Assembly: GCA_011947345.1 (NCBI GenBank)
Contig: JAAVTG010000880.1
Coordinates: forward strand, 1 to 64,000
Source: Phytophthora quininea
Lineage: Eukaryota > Oomycota > Peronosporomycetes > Peronosporales > Peronosporaceae
Length of the DNA stretch: 64,000 nucleotides
Reading direction: 5' to 3'
Part shown: piece by piece, positions 21,632 through 31,606 of the stretch
How positions within the stretch are numbered: the first letter of the stretch is position 1
How the letters are laid out: each line of letters begins with the position of its first letter
The notes under the pieces: model-generated
The model's database searches: none
The model's input: only the letters and a program-made list of their open reading frames with translations
What the model was told of the DNA's origin: nothing
Made by a program: the position numbers and the translations under genes

Positions 21632-22140
21632 CTAGGCAAAACTGTCTGAGGTGTCGTCGAAGCTGACACTAGTGCTGTCCGATGCCTTGGACGTGTCGCT
21701 GTCTGCGAGTGCGTCGAACCAGTTCGGGGAGATACCAGCGTCGCTGGCGTCGAGTGTGGCGTTTGACGCAGTCCCATTACCATCGATGGTGGCGCTTTCG
21801 ATGGAACGGCTGATAAGCTTGTGGATCTGGCATTTGCGGGTGACGTCAGACGGTGTGCTGTTAGATGTGAGCACCAACATCATCGACCGAATGGGCTTCC
21901 CAGGAGCAAGCGACTGCGTTCCAGTGGTATCCGTCGAATGAAACAAGTACCCATTTTCCGAGTTACAATTGTCCGACTCGAAGAAGCTGGCAGTCTCAGT
22001 CTCTTCGATATCCCACCACGAGATCAGAAGCGCTTGTTCCCAAAGAGACACTCTTTGATGGAAACGCAGACGTTGTTGGAGGGGTTGGCATACGTTGCCA
22101 TCTCCCCGTTGGTAAAGAGGGCTACCAGTTGAGCCGTCAT
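21632..22140 (-). CDS. NWF-tail family protein 2 (unknown function, frame slip)
   Basis: Starts MTAQLVALFTNGEMATYANP, aligned with MTVEIEVIFPDGNTATYTSP of gene 1. After a slip near 22025 it reads SWWDIEETETASFFESDNC, PGKPIRSMMLVLTSN, RKCQIHKLISRS and an acidic tail with SPNWFDALADSDTS. It shares the IRSMM, RKC-KLI and NWFDxL blocks with gene 1, so the two are close tandem duplicates on the same strand. Function unknown. Confidence 0.6.
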
Positions 22141-22589
22141 AGTTCCGGCGTCGACCACCAGCAAGTGCTTGGCTGCGGCAAAGAGGAAATGGCAGGCAGC
22201 AACGTCCGCGTTCACATCCTTGTACGTGTGTGGGTGGCGAATTCAATGTGATGAAGCCTGGCGCAGTCTGACTACTAACGAAATTCATTTCGACTACTCT
22301 GAATTTCCAAGTAATAGCACAGGTGTGATGTATATTCTCCACTGATTTTGGGTATGGCCTTAACGGGAACCTCGAAGCTAGTCGAGAAAAATGCCATCCT
22401 CAAACACTAGAAATCGATATTTTCAAAGAAATGACTGGGATAGGCTTCCAGTGTAAATCACATGTAGCTTGCTGGGCCTTCGTTGTCGAAAATTCAAGGT
22501 AGACAAACGTACGGACAATGTTGTTGAGTATGGGAATGGTCGAGTATCAAGAAACGACTTGTTCTCATTGCTGTGGCCACATTAAACTG
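22141..22589. other. Intergenic, between NWF-tail genes 2 and 3
   Basis: No gene seen. The sequence is AT-rich near 22370-22520 with scattered stops, and probably contains the promoter of gene 2. Confidence 0.4.
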
Positions 22590-23176
22590 CTACGCGCCAG
22601 CATTACTCTCGTCGTCATCCTCCAGCGGCTCAAACCAGTTCGAAGAGAGCTCGTCTTCAGTGACTGATCCGGCCTTGCAGCTGTCTGCATCGAAGTCGGA
22701 GATGATGTTGCTGACTGTCTCATTCAAACCCGTTGACTCAGGTTGCTTCTGCGCGTGACTCAGCGAAATGCACTGCTGAGTGACGCTGTTAAAAGAAGAC
22801 TTGTCTTTGCGCTTCATTTGGAACGTCCTGATCGCCTGCGGCTTCTTGAACGTGTGGACTCCGATGCTGAGACCAACGTCCTTGGCGATCCAGTGCGGGC
22901 GGACCCCGTAGCCCAGCATTTTTCGCTCGAGAAGAAATACACGTTCGTCTGCACCGGCAAGTTGGTCACGGAAACAGACTTGGCAGGCTGCCACCCAGGA
23001 CATCCCTCTAGCTTGATGCATCTGCCGAGCACTGGGTTCTGGTAGGAAAAGAAGCTGCCGCTCTCGAGCGTCACGCGCAGCTCCGTCGCCGGTGCCACCG
23101 TCAATTGCCAGCAAAAGCCGAAATGGCCATCGATCATCAGACTACACACTGCCAAGTAAACTATAGCCACCGACAT
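22590..23176 (-). CDS. NWF-tail family protein 3 with possible signal peptide (frame slip)
   Basis: Starts MSVAIVYLAVCSLMIDGHFG, a hydrophobic stretch like a signal peptide. It continues GCPGWQPAKSVSVTNLPV and NVYFFSSEKC, paralleling HCPHWQPAE...HFFESEDC of gene 1. After a slip near 22920 come GVHTFKKPQAIRTFQMKRKD, QQCISLSHAQKQ and the tail DELSSNWFEPLEDDDES. It shares IRxF/M, C-S and NWFEPL with its neighbours. The signal-like start suggests that the family may be secreted or membrane-associated. Confidence 0.6.
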
Positions 23177-23351
23177 CTTGTGGAAGCGATCGGCATTGTC
23201 GTCGAGCATTGGGTGATGACATGCAACGCCAAGACCATGCACTTTCCATGAGTTCTAATTACTATCCCGACAGTCCGACGAAGCTGTCGACCTTTACTGG
23301 ATGGCCGAATAGTGACCAAGACATCCTCACTTTCCAATCTACCGTGTCGCG

Positions 23352-23849
23352 ATGACTGTCACAGTGCGCATCGAGACGAACCAAAACTTCAACACGACGT
23401 TCGCGATGTCGCTTTCCAATGTCTTCACGTGCGTGACGTTTTCGGACTGCAAGAACTGGCGGATGGAGCAGGCCAAGCGCTTCCTGTGGACTGGCCTTCC
23501 TTCTGGCGTGTACATTGAGTTCTTCGAGATGGCCGAGTGCGATTACTACAACAGCAGACACTTCTACATCACGCCGCAACGCGTGTGGTCGTCCTCGTTT
23601 GATGTCCCCTTTGGGTTTCAAACGTTCAAGTCCTTCATGTTGAAGCGCGATGCCAAGTACGAGGCAATCAGCCAAACCAAGATGTGTGATACCAGCCAGA
23701 GTCACGAAATTGCTGTCCTCCATGAGCAGAATGCAAGCACGAATGGCTCTGCCTCTCCGGACGAGCTCTCGCTCAACTGGTTCGACCCCATCCATGATGA
23801 AAAAATGTCGACGAATTCCCGTGACGATGGCACCATCGCTAGCTTGTGA
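23352..23849 (+). CDS. NWF-tail family protein 4 (intact, divergent orientation)
   Basis: The only member readable in one frame: 165 residues from MTVTVRIETNQNF. Shared blocks are SDCKNWRMEQAKRFLWTGLP, VYIEFFEMAECDYY, GFQTFKSFMLKRDAKYE, QTKMCDTSQSHEI and the tail DELSLNWFDPIHDEK. It is transcribed away from genes 1-3, with about 175 bp between the starts of genes 3 and 4, which could act as a shared promoter. Its four to five cysteines and many aromatics match the other copies. Function unknown. Confidence 0.7.
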   Translation: MTVTVRIETNQNFNTTFAMSLSNVFTCVTFSDCKNWRMEQAKRFLWTGLPSGVYIEFFEMAECDYYNSRHFYITPQRVWSSSFDVPFGFQTFKSFMLKRDAKYEAISQTKMCDTSQSHEIAVLHEQNASTNGSASPDELSLNWFDPIHDEKMSTNSRDDGTIASL

Positions 23850-24005
23850 CCACACTTGGCCAGGAAAAGCTTCGCCGAGCTGGTTCGAACGCACTCGGGG
23901 CTTCCGCTGCACTGCTTTGATAAATTACATTTACTTTCCTCGTCACTTGGTGTCGTCTGGTCTCGCTATATACACTCACTGGGGATTCCGTCTTATAACC
24001 ACCTT

Positions 24006-24965
24006 CTAAACGACGTCCACTTTGCTTGTCTTCTCGAGCATCTTGACTGTCTGTAGAGCCCTCATCCACCGCAGTAGAGCAATACCGCAGACACCCGATA
24101 CCATCTCCAGCATTTGCAGGACTCGCACGGCCAAGAAGAGACTGCAAGGCGGCTGGTCATACTGCAGCACTGCCTGGAACTCTCTCCTGTGCTTCCAATA
24201 GGGCGAGTGGCCCACATCGTGGTCCAGCTTCCTTTCTGCTAGGTACTCTCCGCACCACTGCAGCTCCTCAAAGGACAAGTCCTTGACTGCAGCCAGTATC
24301 TCCGCAGTGTGTGCGGCTCCCAGTCCCGTCTGCAGCTGAGTTTCTTCCGTCGTCACGTTGCTGCAGAGTCTGCAGAGCTGCATCTTGCTCTGGTAGTCCC
24401 AGAGCTGCACTGAGTCCTTGAAGCCTTCGCAACTCGTAGCCACTTTGCGTCCGGGAGCTCGGTCCGAGTCCACGGGCCAGTTCCTTAAAGGGAAGATCTG
24501 TCGGGCTTCGGCCACGCTGCCCAGAGCGCACACTTGGTGGCCTTTGGCGTGGCAGAAGACGTCGTTGACCTGCTGCTCGAACAGACTCTCGTGGTCCGCG
24601 TAGACCTCCGCTCTCCACGGGGTGTCGGGTCCTCTGTGGGAGGCCACCGAGGTCAAGATGACGGCGTTTGCCAGCGCCAGCACCAGCAGGGAGACGCCCA
24701 GCAGCTTGGAGAGTCTCTGCACGATCGGAACGGACACGCTCACCACGTGCAGCGCCAGCAGAGCGAGCCCCAGAGCCGAGTAGAGTCCGCTGAGCAACAT
24801 ACTGGACACGTCGAGACCTGTGAGCGTTTGTAGCAGCCGCACCTTGTCGGTCGACGGCGTTTGCCGCAGCGTGTAGAGCAGTTCAAGCAGCGGCAGCAGC
24901 CCCAGCGAGCACAGCGCGACGCTGCCAACGAGCAGCACACGACTTGGCCGCGCAGAGAGCTCCAT
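24006..24965 (-). CDS. Tetraspanin-like four-pass membrane protein
   Basis: A single intact frame of 319 residues. Four hydrophobic segments: about 10-33 (VLLVGSVALCSLGLLPLLEL), 52-75 (MLLSGLYSALGLALLALHVV), 88-108 (LLGVSLLVLALANAVILTSV) and 277-299 (LFLAVRVLQMLEMVSGVCGI). A loop of about 165 residues between the third and fourth carries several cysteines (VFCHAKGHQVCALG, LCRLCSNV, QWCGEYL). Topology, loop placement and cysteines fit a tetraspanin, but no canonical CCG motif is seen, so this is a topology-based call. It would act in the plasma or vacuolar membrane. The start MELSARPSRVLL is the only suitable Met before the first segment. Confidence 0.6.
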   Translation of the reverse strand: MELSARPSRVLLVGSVALCSLGLLPLLELLYTLRQTPSTDKVRLLQTLTGLDVSSMLLSGLYSALGLALLALHVVSVSVPIVQRLSKLLGVSLLVLALANAVILTSVASHRGPDTPWRAEVYADHESLFEQQVNDVFCHAKGHQVCALGSVAEARQIFPLRNWPVDSDRAPGRKVATSCEGFKDSVQLWDYQSKMQLCRLCSNVTTEETQLQTGLGAAHTAEILAAVKDLSFEELQWCGEYLAERKLDHDVGHSPYWKHRREFQAVLQYDQPPCSLFLAVRVLQMLEMVSGVCGIALLRWMRALQTVKMLEKTSKVDVV

Positions 24966-25200
24966 GGCTGGAGGGATGGCGAATGAGACGCCGCCAGTAT
25001 ACAGATGCCAAGTGTCGCACTAAAAATCCAAAGTGGGTGCAGGACAACTAGAGCGACCGACGATTGTGTGGCGGTAGACACACTGAAGCAACTGTGCAGT
25101 CGGGTGCAGGAGAACATAGTGTAGCCATGTTGATGCCCTCGTCTGGATTTCTGCCCGTGAACCGAGCACGACGAGCAGATCGACGGTTTGCATTATGGAG

Positions 25201-25297
25201 GCGAGATAGCACTGTATCTCGCGTCTATGATGAATGGCCGTCTATGGTTCGCAACCGTTGCGAACCATAGACGGCGTTGACGCGTTGCGGCAACGCG
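25201..25297. repeat. Cluster of three perfect inverted repeats
   Basis: Three consecutive palindromes: GCGAGATA-6 nt-TATCTCGC (25201-25222); an 18-bp arm starting GCCGTCTATGGTTCGCAA with a 3-nt loop (25237-25275; 19 bp with a 1-nt centre); and CGCGTTGC-1 nt-GCAACGCG (25281-25297). They lie between the start of the tetraspanin-like gene and the stop of the WD40-like gene, both reading left, so they could be upstream control sites or a folded 3' structure of the WD40 transcript. Confidence 0.85.
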
Positions 25298-25394
25298 GGT
25301 CATCAACGATGAGTATAATAGGTTGGGTTGATTCCAATTGGTGCAATGAAAGGTACAATTTGTAACTGGATCTAATTTTCGAAAACGTCAGCGC

Positions 25395-26620
25395 TTACCG
25401 CGCGATAACGTCCATGAAGGGCCACTGCACAGCCATGATGTTGCCGTCCGAGTCGTGGCACATCAGCTTCCATTGCCCAGACAACGTCTTCCAGCCGCAC
25501 AGACCCGTGATCAGCTGCTGGTCGGCCCACTGAGTTAGACTGTTAGCAGTTCCAGATGTCGACGCGGTGAGCTGCAGCGAGCGCAGCAGCTCGCCCGACT
25601 CAACGGCAAACAGCTCCAATCGCGCGATCACTGCGCGTGAGCACACCGCCAATATGGGCCCCACCAGCACAGTAGCGTCTGCGCTGTACTGGCCTTGCTG
25701 GGCTTGGGGTTCCCACTGAGCTCCTTGCAGCTTGATACCGTCTGCCATCGCTTCAATTCAGGCGTCCAAGCCAACACGTAGACGTTGCCTTTCCTCGTCG
25801 AAGCAGCGAGCTTGCTGCTGCAGGCGCTGAAGCTCAGGCTGGTGACTCGCGGCGCATCCAACACCTTGGACAGAACACTCTCGCCGAAGCTTGCAAGCAT
25901 TTTGTTGGTATACGAACCAAGTCTCCTCAAAAACAATCGACCATCGAACGTGCCGATCGCTGCGGTGTGTTCATCGGGCGAGAACTTGACCAGACTCACA
26001 GCGACGTCGGGATATAGCGTTCCCACAGGTTCTGTCGTCTTCGAAGTACTTCCGTTCACCACCTTATATAATAGCGCGCCAAATTGCGTGCCCACCAACA
26101 GCAAGATCGTCGACTCACCGTCTGCTGCTGCTTCATCCTTGACGACATCCATGGCCGTGACGCTGTACTGCAGCTGCAGCCTGTGAAGCATGTGGAAGTC
26201 TTGTGTATCGTAGAACACCACACTCCGATCGTATGCAGCAGCCACCACCGACCCGTCTTGCGACCAGCACTGGCAGAAGCTTGTGAACGAGGTCTCCATT
26301 GGCGGCAAAACTTTCAAGACGCGGATTGAGTCATCAGAGTCAACACATTGCAGCACGACCAGCTCTCCATCATCGCTGAGGACGCTGCACAGTCCTCGCG
26401 GGTTGCTGCCAGGCGACGACACGGTCCCGTTCCACGTCGGGAACGGCGGGAAGCCCTGCAGTTGGTCCAGCGCACACGCAGGTCGCTGCCGTCGTTCAGT
26501 ATATTCATGGAGCGCCAGATGTGGCACGAAGATGGCTACATTAGTAAGTATTGGCGCGGTCGTGACTTTTATGGCGCCCATCTTCTTGCACCGGCAGAAT
26601 CTCTCCAAATCGCTTGTCAC
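25395..26620 (-). CDS. WD40-like beta-propeller protein
   Basis: About 400 residues in two frames joined by a slip near 25750. Propeller-like blades are visible: GELVVLQCVDSDDSIRVLKV, WSQDGSVVAAAYDRSVVFYD, FSPDEHTAAIGTFDGRLFLR, FSACSSKLAASTRKGNVYVL, and in the second frame DATVLVGPILAVCSRAVIAR, ending in GNIMAVQWPFMDVIAR. The blades lack clear GH/WD dipeptides, so this is a divergent propeller and the exact family is not recognised. The N-terminus is uncertain: the alternative frame near 26500 reads WRSMNILNDGSDLRVRWTN, which looks more natural, so another slip near 26460 is possible. It is likely a scaffold subunit of some complex. Confidence 0.6.
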
Positions 26621-27022
26621 TGGAAGCCATCCGTCGCTGGCCGATGCAGTGGAAATGCATGCGGTGTTTCTCGGCTATTCTCCATCAACCGCTCAGTGTA
26701 TATCTAAGCAGGAGAACGTCACGATAGCCAAACTGGTCTGCCTTCGAATTCCACAAAGTAGTGAAGCCCGTCCCCTGTTCCAAAAATAACGGCCGGTTTA
26801 CAAACGCCAAGTCAGTCCAAACTGCAGTACGTGTCATCCAGATACATCTGTCGTTTTTCAGTTTGATGGAACGGAGGAACCGTCACCAGACACGCGCCTC
26901 AATAGCTCCATCGCCTTCTCCCGGGGAACAGCCCAGAGCGAGACCCTTCAACGAGAGACCTACTGCGACCTTCTGCGTCTCCATTGAGCAAGTGGAAGCA
27001 CAGAGAGAACCCCAAGAGACCG
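26621..27022. other. Divergent promoter region between WD40-like and kinase genes
   Basis: The flanking genes are transcribed away from each other. Plus-strand frames here (for example from 26869) overlap the kinase 5' end in another frame and have no domain. It should contain both promoters; no core element is clear. Confidence 0.4.
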
Positions 27023-28197
27023 ATGCGCGCGGCCTTTGGCGTCCGTCGAGCACTGCGAGCAGGAGGCAACGGCATCAGGGCGCTGCGAGTCGCTACCAGC
27101 GCGCTGCAGCTTGCAGTGGATAATACTTCGAGGCAACAGCTAAGTTTGCGGCTACGACCATGCAATCGCTATAGAGAGAGCGGCTGGAACTACGCGGCGG
27201 CGGCGCTGACGGTGAGTGCTTTGGCGACTCCTGCACTGTGTGAAGCTTTGGACAGTGACACAGAAGAGGAAGACTCGAATCATGCCTGCGCCTTGTGTCG
27301 AGAGGAAAGAGACGACAATATGTCAGTCTACTTTGATGCCGAGTACGAGCCCAAGAGTCTGCTCGGCTGCGGCACTTTCGGCGTCGTGATGCAGTGTGTG
27401 CACAAGCAGACTGGTCGGGTGGCTGCGGTGAAGATGATTCAAGAGCTGCCTGGCAATCTGGAAGAAGTGCAGCGCGAGAAGAACGCGCTGGAGCGACTGG
27501 AACAGGCAGGTGGACACGAGAACGTCGTGGGCTATCAAGGCTCGTACTTCCACAACGACTTCCACTACGTCGTGTTGGAATATGTGCCAGGTATTTCTCT
27601 GTACGCGTTCATGGAGAAGCACCATACACTGGAGTCCGCATGCGCGTTGAAGCTGGTTGCACAGTTGGCCAGTGCGCTGAGCTTTATGCACGGCAACGAC
27701 ATCATTCATCGCGACCTCAAGCCCGAGAATATCATGGCCGTGAATTGCGGCGGGGACAACAAAAGCAATGAAGACGCTGATGGGGACATTACGCTCAAAA
27801 TTATCGATCTCGGGTCAGCAGGACGAATCTCCGAGCCCGAATCTTCAGAGAAGGCACGACCGACAACGCTATCGGGAACACGATGCTACTGGCCGCCAGA
27901 GGTACTGCAACGGCAGGACATGACGGCCGCAATGGACATGTGGGCACTTGGCTGCATCCTGTACATCCTGATTTCAGGTCGCCACCCGTTTGACCTAACA
28001 GGCTGCTCTACCGAGGAACAAGTCATGCACCGCGTCACCACCGAGTCGGTGTCGTTCCTGCTGCCAGTGTGGCACGACGTTCCATTAGAGACCAAGGAGT
28101 TGATTCAAGGCCTTTTGGAAAAGACCCTCGTCGTCGTCTGTCTGCCGATCAAGTCCTCGACCATCCAGCCATCGTCGAGGCCACCAAAAGCATGTAA
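27023..28197 (+). CDS. Ser/Thr protein kinase with probable mitochondrial N-terminal anchor
   Basis: From the ATG at 27023 the first 50 residues are Arg-rich and almost free of acids (MRAAFGVRRALRAGGNGIRA), like a mitochondrial presequence. A hydrophobic stretch (WNYAAAALTVSALATPAL) and an acidic Cys-containing linker follow. The kinase domain begins near residue 105: G-loop LLGCGTFGVVMQ, VAAVKMI (Lys), FHYVVLEYVPG, catalytic loop IIHRDLKPENIM, DLG in place of DFG (IIDLGSAG), PPE in place of APE, and MDMWALGCILYILISGRHPF. All catalytic residues are present. Near 28115 one A is missing in GGAAAAGACC; restoring frame gives LLEKDPRRRLSADQVLDHPA and a stop at 28195-28197. Mitochondrial placement is inferred from composition only. 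Confidence 0.8.
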
Positions 28198-28428
28198 AAT
28201 GGCTGCAACGTTGCGGTCGAGTGTCGTATTCCCTTTGCGTCGCACCAGGTAGCAGCAGCAAACACCATTTATCAGCAAGTTGTCTTTTTCACCATTTATC
28301 GTCATTTTGTGAGATGGTATTGTGATATTTGCGTTTAAGTTTTTGGGGGCCAATCCGTCAACGTGCATCGTAATGGTACGTTGATACTCGTCCACGCGGC
28401 TCCAGAGCGCTACTAACTCGACCAATAC

Positions 28429-30375
28429 ATGCAGCAGGCGATGGGGCAGTTACTAGACGACTTGGCGTACAAGCACCGGAGACAGAACGCGTCCAGCCAC
28501 AGCCGCAGCTTGAACCGAGAGTATCCAGTGTCTATGGCGCGTCCCCAATACTTTGGCAGTCCATTCAGTCGATTCTCACAGTCCCCGCAGCAGGATCTCA
28601 GTCGCGACGAATTTCTCCGCCAGCTGCAGCACGTGAGCGACGAATACGGCGAGCCGCCTCGGAAAAAACAGAAGAAGAGCTCCGTCCTGCCCGTTGTCAA
28701 GAAAAGCCCCTTGGAGGCGCAGAGGAAGCAGAATTCGGACATTTTCACGCAGCTTCGAAACGAATTGGGTGGGCATAAAGCAGCCAGAGGTGCTAGGACG
28801 GGGAGGCTGCCATTTAACAGCAGGAGAATGGGGAACCGAGTTGGTTCAGAGGCTGCAACGGAGGTGCAGGAGACTGCTATGGAGGAGAATCAGGAGGAGG
28901 GACATGCAGAGGAGAAGGCGGAGGAGGAAGAAGATTCTACGACGAACCAGGAAGTGCAGCCAATGGAGCCTACCAGCAACGGAGTGGCGTTGAGTGCATT
29001 GCCCCAGAAAAACCGGGATGAAATCGCTGAGCTGGAAGGTGAGTACATCTTTGCGTGCTAGCACGAAGCAGAACTGACGAGGAGTTGGTGTTGTATTGTG
29101 TGCGACAGAAAAATTACGCGCGCAGCGGTTGTCCCGCGCTTCTGAGATCGATCTCTTGTTTTACAGCAGGCTTGGGGAGCGCGAAACCAATGTAGGTTTT
29201 ACACTTGGCTGTTGCTATGGGGATTTTGGAAGGCTGATCAGATATTATTCTACTATGACTGTAGACTTTGGTCGAGGAAGTTCTCCTCGAGGAACTGTAC
29301 GATGTGGCTGAAGATGTATTTGACGAAGAAGAGGAGAAATCTCGTATCAAGGAGCTACCCTCAGATCTGCTTGAGGAAGTCGAGGATGCATTGCACGACG
29401 GACCCATGGAAGAGGTTATCGTGCAGAAGTATAATGTCGATATCACGCGCCGCCACTTGCAGTGTCTTTTGCCTGGAATGTGGCTCAACGATGAGGTATG
29501 TCGTGAGTAATATGTATTTGAAGTAGTGACTGACAACAGAGATGTGTTGTCTAGGTCATCAACTTTTACTTCCAGATGATGAGCGATCGTGATGCTGAGC
29601 TTGTCAAGGCTGGTGTGCTGGAAAAGCGAAGTCACTTCTTCAATTCATTCTTCTACACGAAGGTGTCGGAAGGTGGATACAACTTCATTAACGTCCGGCG
29701 ATGGACAAGAAAGGTAGAGTCCAAGAATTGGCATGACGACATTGTCAGAGGTACTAAGATGTTTGTTATTTCGTGTTTAGATCGATCTATTCGCAATGGA
29801 CAAGATTTTTATTCCCGTGAATGTGGGCAATGTAAGCGCTGCATAGGCTGTTGTGTTATTTTCAGTTTGCTGATTATTCCTGTTGTCTGTTTAGATGCAC
29901 TGGTGCATGGCAACCATCTTTATGACCGAAAAGCGAATCCAGTACTACGACTCGATGCACGGAGCTGGCACTGCGTGTGTCAACGTTCTGCTCAGGTGAA
30001 AATCTTGTCCTGTTTTGCACTAAGTACTCGAGGAACTAATCCTTGTGGTTCTCTGCTGTAGGTATCTGCGCGATGAATCCGAGCACAAGAAGAAGCAGAA
30101 GTTCGACGACTCTGGTTGGGAATTGCTGCCACCTCCTGCCGACACTCCGCAGCAGAACAACGGCTGGGATTGCGGCGTCTTCTCGTGCATGTTCGCCGAC
30201 TACCTCTCTCAAGACTTGGTTCGTAGTCGTCCTACCTGGCATGTAAGTTGTTCCAGCTCTGACCTCTCTGCTGTAGCCTCTGTCGTTCAAGCAGAAGGAC
30301 ATCCCGTTCCATCGACATCGCATGGTGCTCCACATTTCACGAGGTCAGCTCCCGATCAACGAAGAAGGTCTATAG
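28429..30375 (+). CDS. SUMO/sentrin-specific cysteine protease (Ulp1/SENP, family C48)
   Basis: Exons: 28429-29038, about 29265-29495, 29555-29713, 29781-29831, 29895-29995, 30062-30218 and 30277-30375; introns of 57-68 bp have GT-AG ends. The N-terminal part is basic then acidic and disordered (PPRKKQKKSSVLP is a possible NLS). The C-terminal Ulp1 domain has LLPGMWLNDEVINFYFQMM, the catalytic His in NVGNMHWCMATIF, Asp in RIQYYDSMHG, and Gln/Cys in QQNNGWDCGVFSCMFADYL. It matures SUMO and removes it from targets, mainly at the nucleus. At the second exon a one-base slip (TTT for TT near 29268) is needed to join ELE to LVEEVLLEELYD. It ends GQLPINEEGL. Confidence 0.92.
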
Positions 30376-30511
30376 ACAACAGCGACTCAAAGACAATTGG
30401 AAGGAGTGGTAAATCTCTTTTGTTAATGGCGACTGAGACCTCGCCTTAGCTTGATATATACGTGCAGTGCGGTGGCCTGCAGGTTGCTCTGGTGCTGCGG
30501 CTAGCAGCCGT

Positions 30512-30712
30512 CTACTTGACCGTGAAGCCCTCCTCGCGCAGACAGGCCTTGTGCGCCTCGATGATCTCCTTGCAGTGGTCCTCGCCGTTCTGCACGATGC
30601 ACAGGTCGCGCGCCTGCTTAGTAGTGGGGCACGAGCAGCAGATCTTCTTGCCGGACTTGCCCACGACCGGTCCGCTCTGCTGCGAGGTGGTGCTCTCCTT
30701 GGTGATGGCCAT
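30512..30712 (-). CDS. cox17: Cox17, mitochondrial copper chaperone for cytochrome c oxidase
   Basis: An intact frame of 66 residues. It has the Cu(I)-binding KKICCSCP motif followed by the twin CX9C pairs: C-PTTKQARDL-C and C-KEIIEAHKA-C. The end LREEGFTVK and the total length match Cox17 of other eukaryotes. It works in the intermembrane space, is imported by the Mia40 disulphide relay, and hands copper to Sco1/Cox11. The start MAITKESTTS follows family practice (a short polar N-terminus without presequence). There is no intron within the coding region. Confidence 0.95.
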   Translation of the reverse strand: MAITKESTTSQQSGPVVGKSGKKICCSCPTTKQARDLCIVQNGEDHCKEIIEAHKACLREEGFTVK

Positions 30713-31125
30713 TCTGTTGCTGTGCTTGTGCTTGGTGGTGAGTTTTCACTACTGACGGCGTCCATGTGACCAGCGGAAGACGAGCGAGCCTGGCCGCACA
30801 AATCTGAGCTGGAATTGAGGGTTCAAAGGTAGGAAATAAGGGCTGTAGTGATCTGGAAACGAATACGATGAGTGAGAAAGATAGTTGCATGTCTGTCATA
30901 TAAAGTAAAATCGTACCTGTGAGAAATGGTGAGGTCCGTTTTAGGGTCAATAACGGGTATTACCCATCAAAACGATGAGAAGTCTCGGCTTGCTCAATGG
31001 GAATGCTCGACACCTTCCAGTCGACGAAGGTTGCTGACGTATGGGACGATTGTTGAAATGGCCTGGGTGACAACGAGATACAGCTACATTCCTTTTATTA
31101 TCCGCTCGACTTGTTTCTTAAATAT
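30713..31125. other. Intergenic between cox17 and the zinc-finger gene
   Basis: It contains the cox17 5' region (cox17 reads left). Minus-strand frames here are short; one overlaps the cox17 start in another frame. No further gene is seen. Confidence 0.4.
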
Positions 31126-31497
31126 TCAGTCCTGGTTGCAGCGAGTGCATCGGCCGTCGGTTTTACGAGTGCCACAGCGCGTGCAAAACGAGCCGGGCAC
31201 CGACACGCGGTGCAAGATCTCTCCATGGCAATCTCGGATGTGCGCGATCAGGTCCCCTCTTGCTCGGAACAGCACACCGCAGAACGAACAGTTCTCCCAG
31301 ATGTCAACGTCCAAGCCGGACTGCCGCTCCGTCGAGCTGCGTTGCGTCGTCGACGACATTGACGACGATGCCGAGTCGGGTGTGGACGCCACCGTTGCAA
31401 TTGGGATATCCTCGACATTCTCGGCATCTTCTTCTCCGATAAACAGCATGTCAGTAGCCGTCACGAACGGCGTCGGTTGTCGGAATTCCCGTCCCAT
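31126..31497 (-). CDS. Small zinc-binding protein (C2H2-like finger plus CxxC ribbon)
   Basis: 123 residues from MGREFRQPTPFV (ATG 31497). A Ser/Thr-rich acidic first half is followed by CSFCGVLFRARGDLIAHIRDCH (a C-x2-C...H-x4-H finger) and by CTRCGTRKTDGRCTRC, two CxxC knuckles forming a zinc ribbon, then a short end NQD. The frame is open upstream of the ATG (about 30 codons containing LLFPIRFRAILRSLRDN), so the true start may be further upstream or in another exon. A role in nucleic-acid or protein binding is inferred. The upstream gene on the same strand ends 110 bp away. Confidence 0.55.
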   Translation of the reverse strand: MGREFRQPTPFVTATDMLFIGEEDAENVEDIPIATVASTPDSASSSMSSTTQRSSTERQSGLDVDIWENCSFCGVLFRARGDLIAHIRDCHGEILHRVSVPGSFCTRCGTRKTDGRCTRCNQD

Positions 31498-31606
31498 GGA
31501 CGATCGATTGTCCCGTAGCGATCTCAAGATGGCTCGGAAGCGGATCGGAAACAGCAGCGGCGCCTGGTTTTCCTCTTCTCCAGCGTCAAGAACCCAATCG
31601 CTTTAT

